Shown piece by piece: positions 1-11,400 of a DNA stretch of 64,000 nucleotides. How positions within the stretch are numbered: the first letter of the stretch is position 1; each line of letters begins with the position of its first letter. The notes beneath the pieces were generated by a model that saw only the letters and a program-made list of their open reading frames with translations, was not told the DNA's origin and searched no databases. The position numbers and the translations under genes are program-made. Origin of the DNA: Littorina saxatilis (taxonomy: Eukaryota; Mollusca; Gastropoda; Littorinimorpha; Littorinidae); contig NC_090261.1 of NCBI RefSeq assembly GCF_037325665.1, positions 1,941,490 through 2,005,489 of the forward strand, given 5' to 3'.

Positions 1-219
1 ACAGTATAATTATAATTTTTATATTTTCAATTTTCAGAGCTTGTTTTTAATCAGAATATAACATATTTATATATATATGTTTTTGGAATCAGAACATGAT
101 TAAGAATAAAATAATAGTAATTTTGGATCGTTTTATAAAAAAATAATTTTAATTACAATTTTCAGATTTTTAATGACCAAAGTCATTAATTCATTTTTAA
201 GCCTCCATGCTGAAATGCA

Positions 220-568
220 ATACCGAAGTCCGGCCTTTGTCGAAGATTGCTTGGCCAAAATTTCAATCAATTTGATTGAAAAATGAAGGTGTGACAGTGC
301 CGCCTCAACTTTTACAAAAAGCCGGATATGACGTCATAAAAGACATTTATCGAAAAAATGAAAACAACGTCTGGGGATTTCATACCCAGGAACTCTCATG
401 TAAAATTTCATAAAGATCGGTCCAGTAGTTTAGTCTGAATCGCTCTACACACACACGTGCACAGACACACACACACACACACACATACACACACATACAT
501 ACACCACGACCCTCGTCTCGATTCCCCCTCTATGTTAAAACATTTAGTCAAAACTTGACTAAATGTAA
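220..568 (-). repeat. Interspersed repeat with terminal hairpin, copy 1
   Basis: This stretch matches, in reverse orientation, the element at 22887-23703. Shared landmarks are the block reading GACGTCATA near 330, the phrase around 'aactctcatgtaaaatttcataaagatcggtcc', here split over 390-420, a CA-rich microsatellite at 448-505 and the end block 'attccccctctatgtt'. The right end is a hairpin, CATTTAGTCAA-aac-TTGACTAAATG, at about 541-565. It is non-coding. The class (MITE, SINE or Helitron-like) cannot be decided by eye. It lies in the first intron of the minus-strand oxygenase-like gene, directly beside its donor site. Confidence 0.6.
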
Positions 569-575
569 TGACTAC

Positions 576-856
576 CTTTGTTGCTCTCTGTAGTCATCAC
601 GAGCTCCTTTCACCTTGTCAAATTCAACCCTCTCTCCTTCTTTAATGAAATGGTCACATTCTGCCTGTGACAACACATGGTGCAGTAGAAACCCTTGATT
701 TCCAAAGTCAAGTATTTCGCTTCGAGTGATCGGTGGTTTTGTTCGGTTGTCAGTCTGTCCGGGTAGCACGATGTGTTTCAGATCGTCCACGGGGAAGTAA
801 ATCTGTCCCGTGTTGTCTGCTTCAGCTTCATGCTGCGGTGAAAATGCAGATTCCAT
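576..856 (-). CDS. First coding exon of a probable 2-oxoglutarate/Fe(II) oxygenase (partial)
   Basis: The exon runs from an ATG at 856 down to 576 and gives 93 codons plus two bases, ending at a donor read on the minus strand as CAAAG|GTAGTC; without splicing the next codon is a stop. The segment GFLLHHVLSQAECDHFIKEG followed by ERVEF resembles the start of the double-stranded beta-helix region in prolyl-4-hydroxylase-like 2OG-Fe(II) oxygenases, which often begin with a phrase such as FLLxxVLSxEECxxFI. The catalytic HxD...H residues would lie in later exons left of the window, so activity cannot be judged. There is no obvious signal peptide, which argues against a secretory-pathway collagen hydroxylase. 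The gene is divergent from TADA2B. The family call is an inference from a short stretch. Confidence 0.55.
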
Positions 857-2349
857 CGATCAGGTACAAACACTGATCCTACTTTACTGTTATTTCTCGT
901 GTACTAAACCAGAGACCGAAGATTGTGAGGTACTTCTCCAATCAGCAAACACTTGTTGAAGGCTGAGAGTGAGAGTTTGCGATGTGTTGTGAAACTTGTT
1001 CACCCAGGGGAAATAACCCTCAAATTCCGTCGGTTTCGAAGTAACCTTGACCCCTTCGACACTCAATCAAAATGGTCGTAGTTTCAGCTTCGCGAAGCTA
1101 GCGTGGTTTGATTTCAAGCATAGCTAAATTGGGAATGTTTCGCTCAATTATTTCCCGAACTGATTATTAAAGAACGTGTGTTTAATTTTCCATCATATTT
1201 ACGTTACAATGCAAAGTGAGTTGTTGGGCCCAGAATTTTTTTTTTGCCGGCTTCGCAGACGACACTATCCAAGGCTGACCCCTCTGATGCATTGCTGTTT
1301 CAGAATGAACTCGCCCATAAGCTTTGCAAACCACAGGCGGCAAGCTCATGGCTGTGGACTGTGCGTCTACCAGTAATGGAGGGTTTCGCTGTGCTGTAGT
1401 TGCGAAGTGGAGAAGTATCCTGAATACAGACAGCGGAAAGGAGACGGGGATAGCAAGGGCAAACGTTTCCCTTGTGTGTAAGCTAATTTATGCGGCGCAA
1501 TCGACGAGTGTTGGCGGGTCATGATGTGACAGTAATAGAAATTTATGTACACAGGAACGACTGTTTCAATCATTTGCCTCTTTTCAATTCTAATCTAGAT
1601 GTGAACATGTACACATAAATCAAAAAGTTGCAACAACTGAAATAAATAAAGAAAAGAAAAGTGCAGTGAACGGAGCCAAATACTGTAAGCTTATGTCACA
1701 GTGATACAAGCATCCCCCGTCCCCTGTCAACAACCCTGTGCCGCATACTCCCCGTGCCCCACCACCACCTCCAACCATGCAAATAAACTATATTTACGTG
1801 CACAGAAAAAAGTATAAATATGAAATGGAAAATGCAACAATTGTTATCCCGACTTCCTCTTTTGAAGAAAATGCAGGAGATCAAGATTCGAGATAATGTG
1901 GATGCTGGACTGTGTATAAAGCATCTCGGGGGGGAAAAAAAAGGAAAAGGCTATTATTTAACGTTCTTGCTAGTCTGTGCCACTTTCTTTGAAACGTAGC
2001 ATGCTGTAAATAAGCTCGTGATTCTTTAAAATTTATTTAGTCTTTGAGATTTGTCCGAAAAACTTTTATAGAACTTCCTCGTTTTTGAGGACAAGGGGGC
2101 GGGGCTTACATCAGTAGCAGTAGATTTCGGAAAAAAATAAATGTAGCACATGCTTTATTACGCGATGAATAGGGCAACGCGGGGCAAAGCATGTACGTAG
2201 TTTTCCGCTATGTGTTTTCCGACCGCCGACAAAAATGTTCGGGTTCGTTTGTCGAGCTAGCTCGGATCAGGCACGTCGCGTGTCCAGCCTTGAAGCCACG
2301 CCGAATCTGTTTTTAGAACACCGGATGTGCATCGACTTATGGGAAATTG

Positions 2350-2357
2350 TGACGTCA
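2350..2357. promoter_or_regulatory. CRE-like palindrome TGACGTCA upstream of TADA2B
   Basis: An exact CREB/ATF consensus palindrome lies 129 bp before the TADA2B start codon. The same octamer occurs at 2586-2593, seven bases into intron 1, followed by an inverted CCAAT (ATTGG) and GCCATTTTGG, a YY1-like site. Clusters of CRE, CCAAT and YY1-like sites are common around housekeeping promoters. The motifs are seen directly; that they act here is inference. Confidence 0.35.
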
Positions 2358-2470
2358 AGTCGTCTGGCCAGGAGTAACAAAAGAGTGTGTGGCTGAATTA
2401 GCGGCGAAATGCTGCTCTTTCTTACAAATTTAGTCAAATATTGATCAAGCACCGTATTCTTCGGATTTTA

Positions 2471-2482
2471 ATGCGCCCATAG
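2471..2482 (+). promoter_or_regulatory. Three-codon upstream ORF before the TADA2B start
   Basis: ATG CGC CCA TAG ends three bases before the TADA2B ATG at 2486. The TAG is in frame with TADA2B, so 2486 is the first possible in-frame ATG. If the mRNA leader covers this stretch, the uORF would leave almost no spacing for reinitiation, so the main start would be reached by leaky scanning. The position of the transcription start is unknown. Confidence 0.4.
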
Positions 2483-2485
2483 GTG

Positions 2486-5400
2486 ATGGCCAAAGACCTT
2501 TGTGGCTATTGCCAGCGCGACATTACTGGCTTACTCATCCGATGTGTAGAATGCACGGAGTTTGACCTTTGTTTACAGGCAAGTGTGACGTCAGATTGGT
2601 AGCCATTTTGGTTTCTTTTTCATCTTGATAGCTTCGCGAGTGTATTTCCTGTGAGGTTTGTTTGGTTTATTTCAAATTAACGCTTTCTATGTATTTCAGT
2701 GCTTTTCGTGTGGAGTGGAGAGTGGCCCACACAAAAAGGAGCACAAATACCGTGTCGGGGTAAGACATCTTGTGTTGCTTGCTAGTGACCTATATTTCAC
2801 CGACACCCCTATTTTGGGTGAAATAGCATCGTCTATTCCACTATTGGACCAATCGGAGTTAGCGTGGGTATTTTTGACCAATGAAAATAAACCAAAAATA
2901 GATTTTCGGAAATTGCTTTACTGCACGTGGTTTCGCTATCTTTTGGTGAGAGGAAATTATATTCCCCCTACCCGCATTGCCATTACATCCCACCAAATAG
3001 AGACCAAAATGACTAATATTTGAAGCTTCTGTTCCACAGGGTCACATTTGCCATGAGCTGCACAACTGTTAGTGTCATTTTGGTGAATTTGCACCAGTGA
3101 ATCACTGAATTAATGTGCATACTTGCATCTACTGATCTAGTGTAGACTAGTACTTGAAATTTGTGCCAGAGCTGTTTGTGTTTCAGTGGTGTACATTTGG
3201 TAGATTATCCGGTAATGTTGAACTTTAGCTATGAATCCGGTGGCATTCTTAAACTTATTTTTGATACAACTACAAGTCCCTGTAATCAAGCCAAAGAACA
3301 CTGATTTGTTGTGAAATTAATTGACGGATTGAGCTCCAAACTTAACCATGATTAATTTATTTGGTTGTTTGATCGGCGGAAATGCATACATTGTGAACCA
3401 AGGGACATCACTTACACGACTGTTGCCTCCCCTGTCGGCTTACCTCGGATAATCTCTTCTTTGACGCATGTAAACAAAATGCGTTCGTACAGTTCATTCC
3501 GTGACTGCAAAAGGATCTAGAATGACTTGTTATGTTTACAAATACAAGTGCAGGTTCTGCAAATTTTGAGGCTTAAGTGCCTCTGAATTATGAGGTATGA
3601 ATTTTACACGCTAAAGTCCAACATTACCGATTATCCATTTCCAGCATGCATGTTAGTGGAGTTCTTGAAAACATGGTTGCTATGTAGTATGTTGCTCACT
3701 TGTGCTTATTTTGTGCACGCCAGCATGTGGGGGGACCAGCAGCCTTTGAGCTTGAGAAGCCATGGAGCCTTGCGGAAGAACACATGTTGCTGGATGCAGT
3801 TGAGCAGTATGGCTTTGGAAACTGGTAAGTCTTGATATCAAGGTCTGTCGTTAAAGCCCGCTACTAACTACAGCCGAACTAGGTCGCCAACGTTACACCG
3901 TGCCTGGTTCGGTGTACTAACTAGCGGCGGAATGTATCGACGATACCGGTCATATGATCAAGAAATATTACGTGAGAAGACTCGTGATCGGTTGACACAG
4001 GGTTCGTACAGGTCGTGGAAAACCTGGAAAGTCATGGAATTTGATTTTTAATTTTCCAGGCCTGGAAAGTCATGGAATTTCAATTCAAGTCATGGAAAGT
4101 CATGGAATTTAACAAAAATAAGAAAGAAAAAAAATTAACCTTTAGCACGCCAGCTTTCTTTCGAGTTGTTTCTTGACAACAAAAAGTATGCGGAATTGGA
4201 ACGAATTACCAAGGAAGATCTTCGCAATGAACTGTGTATCGCGGTGAAAAAAATGACAGTTCGTCAAGTCACAGTGTCAGTGACGGTTACGAAACAGAAT
4301 TTACGAAAGTGCAGATGGATACAAACAGTGGCTGGTCCAGTTTAGTGAAATGACAGGACCAGCAAACATTACCGATAATCTGACTGCGTAGCAAATGCTT
4401 GACTTGCTTGTCGAAGAGACACTGCATAGAAACTGACTCAAATTCAGTGCAAAGCAAGCCAGTGTCAAAACTGGCAGTGACAAGACGTAAAAAGTTTGCG
4501 TGTTCGGAAATGGCGACCTGTGGATCTAGTCATGGAAAATGTTGTTGAGGCTCATGGAAAAGTCATGGAATTTTGTTTCTAAAAACCAGTGGGGACCCTG
4601 TTGACAGCGTTATAGCCGTCATTATTCCCCCCTCTGCTTCTTTACCTCTGTAAACTTGTAGAGCTAGTTATTTTTGAGTCACTTGAGAAAAAGTGACTCT
4701 ATGTAATCGGTCAGTGTTAGTTTGTCCGGCCGGCCGTCCGGCCGGACGTCCGTAGACACCACCTTAACGTTGGACTTTTCTCGGAAACTATCAAAGCGAT
4801 CGGGCTCATATTTTGTTTAGTCGTGACCTCCAATGACCTCTACACTTTAACGATGGTTTCGTTGACCTTTGACCTTTTTCAAGGTCACAGGTCAGCGTCA
4901 AAGGAAAAATTAGACATTTTATATCTTTTCTCGGAAACTATCAAAGCGATCGGGCTCATATTTTGTTTAGTCGTGACCTCCAATGACCTCTACACTTTAA
5001 CGATGGTTTCGTTGACCTTTGACCTTTTTCAAGGTCACAGGTCAGCGTCAAAGGAAAAATTAGACATTTTATATCTTTGACAAAGTTCATCGGATGTGAT
5101 TGAAACTTTGTAGGATTATTCTTTACATCAAAGTATTTACATCTGTAGCCTTTTACGAACGTTATCAGAAAAACAAGGGAGATAACTAGCCTTTTCTGTT
5201 CGGCAACACACAACTTAACGTTGGGCTTTTCTCGGAAACTATAAAAGTGACCGGGCTCAAATTTTATGTGAACGTGACTCATTGTGTTGTGAATAGCAAT
5301 TTCTTCCTGTCCATCTGATGCCTCATATAATATTCAGAACTGCGAAAGTGACTCGATCGAGCGTTTGCTCTTCTTGTTCGATAAACACCCAGCAACCAAA

Positions 5401-8400
5401 CAAATAACGACCCAGCAACAGCCTGAATCCTCGATAGCGAAATGGGTTGAGAAGCTGTTCTGCTTCAGTACTACTTTTGCGACTGAAAAGTTCCGAACGC
5501 TCTAATGTACGAAGCATACATCTCTGGAGCAAACAATACAAACATACCGCATTTAAATTAACAACTACAGGCTTGAACACATGAATCTCTATATAAAATC
5601 CATGAGTTTGGTTGTTTTCTGAATCTAGATCTGCCGTGCACAAACGTTCATCACAAGCAAATTCCCAAGGCAAGTAACTCTCATACTTTATCTAGCGACA
5701 AGAGTAGTTCCCCTTTCAAATTTCTTTTCACTCAGTTTCTTCGACAACAGACTGCAATCCGACGGTCAGTTTTCAACAATATTTCATTTAATAAACAGAT
5801 CACACGCAACCAAATGAACACATCTCATCAATTTAAACAACATAAAGCGGTTTCTTACACTATTTTCCCCAGAAAACTGAACTTCATACAGTTTTTAACG
5901 TTAGAACACGGGTGCAAAAGTTCGTCTGCTAGTCCCATTTGACGAAAGAACATTATGATTATCCTAAGCGATACCAAAACATATACAGAACACACAATAT
6001 CTGCCTTTGCCGCCACAGCAGAATAACAGCATATCTGTGTATTTGATTTTAGTCCAAAATAGGAAAACTGACAAGAAGTGTTAACAGAATGGAATGATTT
6101 GCACGGAACTATACAACCGCGCATTAATCGATCGCCTGCGCAGGTATTTGCCACAGTGAGTGAGTGAATAGGATTCGATCAAACTTTCGCAAAAAAACTC
6201 CTCTTTTCTTTGAATAACTGAAGAAAGGAGGAATAAAGAGGTTACACACCTCGTCTCAGTGATTATAAAAAATAATGGTCTCAGTTCGCGGTCATGAAAA
6301 AGCTCGCTAAAGCTCGCATTTTTCATGATCCGCCAACTTCGACCATTATTTTTAATAATCACTGAGACTCGGCATGTAACCTCTACGTATCGTCACTCTT
6401 CAACTAAGTTCAAGGATGGAGATACAGAAATATTCAACCAATGAAAAGTCAGTTCGCCAATGACACGCCGAACGTTTGCAGGATTGTATTGGCGAACCGT
6501 ACCGCTGCAACCCAAAAATAGGGAAATCCCCTGATTTGATGACGTCGCCGAACATTCGCCGAACTAGTTTGGCGTGGTTCGGCTGTAGTTAGTAGCGGGC
6601 TTAAGAGATAGTCGCCAGGTGTGCTAACAAAAAGAACCAATACAATGTTTACGACAGTCATAAAAGACTCATATGTCGCTGATTCGGCCGCCAAGGGCAC
6701 ATACTCATGAATTCATGGGACGTCAAAAGGCAGACCTCAATATTGACTATTTCTCCACTTTGTCAATAATCCGTGGCATTTTGCTTACCAGTGTAGTGAT
6801 CTAAACTTTCTCCATGTCCAGCTTTGTCAGACTCGTTCGGTCACTCCACTCACTGCACATGTCCAGCTTTGTCAGACTCGTTCGGTCACTCCACTCACTG
6901 CACATGGACACAACTTTGCATCATCTGTTCAGCCTCTAATTAAACCCCTAATAGTTATAGTGACAGCCTCTAATTAAACCCCTAATAGTTATAGTGACAG
7001 CCTCTAATTAAACCCCTAATAGTTATAGTGACAGCCTCTAATTAAACCCCTAATAGTTATAGTGACAGCCTCTAATTAAACCCCTAATAGTTATAGTGAC
7101 AGCCTCTAATTAAACCCCTAATAGTTATAGTGACAGCCTCTAATTAAACCCCTAATAGTTATAGTGACAGCCTCTAATTAAACCCCTAATAGTTATAGTG
7201 ACAGCCTCTAATTAAACCCCTAATAGTTATAGTGACAGCCTCTAATTAAACCCCTAATAGTTATAGTGACAGCCTCTAATTAAACCCCTAATAGTTATAG
7301 TGACAGCCTCTAATTAAACCCCTAATAGTTATAGTGACAGCCTCTAATTAAACCCCTAATAGTTATAGTGACAGCCTCTAATTAAACCCCTAATAGTTAT
7401 AGTGACAGCCTCTAATTAAACCCCTAATAGTTATAGTGACAGCCTCTAATTAAACCCCTAATAGTTATAGTGACAGCCTCTAATTAAACCCCTAATAGTT
7501 ATAGTGACAGCCTCTAATTAAACCCCTAATAGTTATAGTGACAGCCTCTAATTAAACCCCTAATAGTTATAGTGACAGCCTAGTAAAGAAATAAAGAAGA
7601 GATAGTTTGCTTTTCCCATTCACTTACATGCTACAACCAAACATGACTCAACTGAGGGCAACCTTTTTTGACTAGATCAGTAGATGGCATGAAAGCAACT
7701 TTTTTTTGCCTAGATGGCATGAATGCACAGCATGAAAATTGAAAGCAACGTTTTTGTAACCAGATGGCATGACATTTAAAGATTAGATGGTTTAAAGGGA
7801 GACGGATAAGGGCAACATGGACATAAACTGAGATTTTGCTTCCATGTTTGGGCCCAGCAGAAACTTGTGATTAGTACACCGGGACTTCAGGTGATGACGG
7901 GTGTCTTCTAAATGCAAAACTAGTTTGATTTCAGTTTTCACTTTAAAAACATGGTGTCACTGTCAGAGTATGGAAGTGTTGTTGAAACCATGTTACTCCG
8001 ACTGTTTTGATGCAAAGTGGGTGTGTTTCCGGGGGACGCACTTTCTGAACCAGTAATACTAATAGTGCCATCTGCATTTCCTGGTGGTAAGGGAATCACA
8101 CACATTTTGCACAAAACTAACTTGAATGTGAAATCTCTGCATTCAGTTTCAGTTGTTTAGGTTGAACTTGAAGCACTGTTAGTTGTTACATTGGCATGAT
8201 CAAACTCAAAGTTAAACTTTGCTTGACTATCAAGCTCAAAGGCAAACCTCATGGTTCTTGTAACAATGAATTAATAATGTCTGAACCAAAGTAGAAAGTT
8301 CCACACATTTAAGGTCTGTGTCAGAACTGCGAGTTATGTGAGGTTTTCAATTCCATCACTCATTCACTGTGCCTAACATTTCGTACAATGGTTCTTTTAA

Positions 8401-11400
8401 TTATAAATGTTGCTTTGTTTGTGTGAATCACTGAATTTCAGTGAATGTTGTGAGAGTGAGTCGTGGGTGTGTAACATTCATGGTTTAACAATTTTTAACA
8501 TCTGATAATTTCAGTGCTTATGGTTTTGGGCATCAAAGATAGAATATGTGTTTGTTGTGTTAAGAGTCTATGTCAATAAAGCTTGACCCCTGTCCTTATT
8601 TTGCAGGAGTGATGTTGCGGGTCATGTGGAGACACGGACAGAAACAGGTGAGGAGTCTGTGGCTTTGCACACTGCGTTGCGTGATATTGCACTCGGACAG
8701 ATATATCTGATTGCAACAGTCCCAACTTTGCTGAATCTTGATCTTTTCTCTGTGCATAGGCAATGATAGAGTTTTAACAAGATACAGAGAAAGGTGCTAA
8801 TAGATGAGCAACTTGTAAAGCCTGTCCTTAACTAATAACTGGGCGAAGACAACTACACGAAGTATACTTGGCAAAGTACTGAGTTTTCGGTAAAAAGACT
8901 TCGCGAAGTCGACTTCGGGCTGAATTAAGGGCTGCCTTTTGAGGTAGGCTGTTATTGTCGTTAATGATTTTTATGATTATCATTATTTCACTTTTCATTG
9001 CTCAGCAGTATTTGGTGCATGATATTGTTGCTAATGTATTATCTTCTCTGTTTTTAGAATGCGAGGAGCATTACGTCCAGTATTACATCCATGGAAACAT
9101 TGGAAAAGGTATGTTACTGTTAGATGCTATACAGTAGTTTTCCTGTTTAGTTACCACTAGCATTGCCACATCGCCCAGCGTCAACTGAGGACACAGTGAA
9201 AAGGCACTTTTTTTCTCACTTCGAGTGAAAAATAATTGGCATAATTGATGTTTGTGAGTCACATATTATGTATCAAATAAAAAAGGAATGAATAAAGAAA
9301 TGATTCAAAAACAAAGTTTACTGTATGAAATTAATAAAAGATGTGTTTTGGAATATTTTGAGTGTGAAAGTGTGTGTTCGTCTTCACTGCCTCTCGCGGC
9401 CATTTTCGCGTCGCTCTTAGCAGACGACCAGTTCATTTCAAACTGCTCGGAATACCGTAATTTTCATTGGAGGGCTGGGATATTTTGCAACCAATCAGAG
9501 AAAGCCTTACATCTTTCCCATACAAGAAACCGCGAACCACCGGAAGCTACATCTCCGCCAGCATGTCTGTGAATATTACTCGTGTGAGTTTCACTAACAT
9601 TTGGTCTGAAAACTTCCATCGGCATACACGGTTGAAATGCAGTTTATAAAACATTAACTTCTGTTTCATTTAAGCCAAAAATCAAAAGAATCGAGCGAGA
9701 AATGACTTATTCCCAACAATTATGCTGCGCAAAACTGGACCCGAAAAATGCGAAACTCGGCCGATCAAAAGCCTGCCATGCGTTGCTCAGAATCACAATA
9801 GCCCGCTCAGAGAAAAGTCGCTCTGGATTGGTCTATGCAACGGGCTCACAACGAGGCAAATCGCTTCACGATGGCGACGAAGAAAGCACGATTGCTGCGA
9901 GATATGAAAAAAGTTGTACTTCTTAAACTAGTAGACGATTCGGTCAGTGAAATCGTCAAAGATAACGTAGTCATGATGGAAAATTTAGCTGGGGTAGTCC
10001 CTGAACCTTGAAAAGCGGTGGATTCCTCGGGTTACGTAGAAAACCATGCCGAAAAGATCGCAACACGCTACACGGCATCGCAGTGTAAACACCGCCGCCA
10101 TCTTGGATTACGCGGCGCGCAGTGGGCGAGCATATACCAAAGCCGCTCGCCGAGTGCTTCGCGAGCGCTTTCCTGCACTGCCCTAAGAAACGGCTTTCTG
10201 TCATTCGCACTGCGGGCGACCCGTGGCGAGCCGCTCTGGGCAACTCGTCTCTGAAGAGGTTGCGATCTCGGCTCGCTCAAAGCAAAGTGATTTTGAACTA
10301 AAATGACCATATCTCGAGAACTACTGCACCGATTTAAATAAAACAAATTGCTATGTGCTCAGAATGTTGATCTCTTTAAAATGGTGTGTTTCTTGTCATT
10401 CAACCATTAATTTCAAAATTTCATGTCATTGCCACAGCAATCAGTTTATGTTCCAAGTTCACTGTTCATTTTGAGTGAGATACTGGTCATGGTTTATCTT
10501 CTCTATTCCCACATGTAATGTAAACATTTCAGAAACACTCAGCAATGTCAAGCCTAGTGTAAATCATGTTTTTTTTATGTCGTTTTTGATGGATTAGAAT
10601 GTATGTGGCTACTGTGTGTTATTACTGTGATCATTTGTTGTGCAGCGACTTTTCCATCAGAATCTACCAGCCGGGTGACCGATCATTCCTGTCCTGAAGG
10701 AGGTAAGAAATGATGTCTTTTTGCTTCTGCTACCGATATTCATCATTGAGCTGTGGAGTGTGTGTCCCTATGCTTTTAGTTTTACTTTCAGCTTCAAGTT
10801 CAAGTTAACTGCATCTGTAAGTTGCCTATTCTGTTATCTAATTGTGTGTGTGCTCGATTTGATGCGCGCTTTTGCTTTTATTTAGTCCAAATCCTAACAC
10901 TGTAAATTGTGCGCGGTGCTACGTAACTTCAATGTGCTCTTTCAGTGTGTTTCACCCGCTGAGTGGAAGTCTTATGAATCATTTTCAGATTGTATGCGCC
11001 GATGGTGCATTACCTCCACACATCACCTGTTTCCCCTGGTACTGGATGTGTTCCTGTGCGTGTGTATGTGTCTTGGTATTTAAAAGTGGTTGTGTGTATG
11101 TGTGTTGGTATTTAAAAGTGGTTGTGTGTTGCAGGACCCCTGTCACTGTATGTGTCTTGGTATTTAAAAGTGGTTGTGTGTTCCAGGACCCCTGTCACTG
11201 TATGTGTCTTGGTATTTAAAAGTGGTTGTGTGTTGCAGGACCCCTGTCACTGTATGTGTCTTGGTATCTAAAAGTGGTTGTGTGTTGCAGGACCCCTGTC
11301 ACTGTATGTGTCTTGGTATTTAAAAGTGGTTGTGTGTTCCAGGACCCCTGTCACTGTATGTGTCTTGGTATTTAAAAGTGGTTGTGTGTTGCAGGACCCC

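Larger units (their letters stand above)
857..2485. promoter_or_regulatory. Divergent intergenic region between the oxygenase-like gene and TADA2B
   Basis: The start codons of two genes transcribed away from each other are 1.63 kb apart here, so both promoters and 5' UTRs should fall inside this interval. I see no clear TATA box. A palindromic CRE core TGACGTCA lies at 2350-2357, about 130 bp before the TADA2B start. Short open frames between 1176 and 2452 look like chance. No recognised transposon was seen. Confidence 0.4.
3855..6601. mobile_element. Harbinger-like DNA element with 25-bp terminal inverted repeats
   Basis: The ends match as perfect inverted repeats of about 25 bp beginning AGCCCGCTACTAACTACAGC, flanked by TAA on both sides (3852-3854 and 6602-6604). 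A 3-bp TWA duplication is typical of PIF/Harbinger elements. No transposase or Myb-like protein can be read inside, so it looks non-autonomous. It contains degenerate GGAAAGTCATGGAATTT repeats at 4018-4110 and 4540-4580, a nested element at 4676-5300 and a 148-bp palindrome at 6237-6384. It lies in TADA2B intron 3. Confidence 0.6.
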
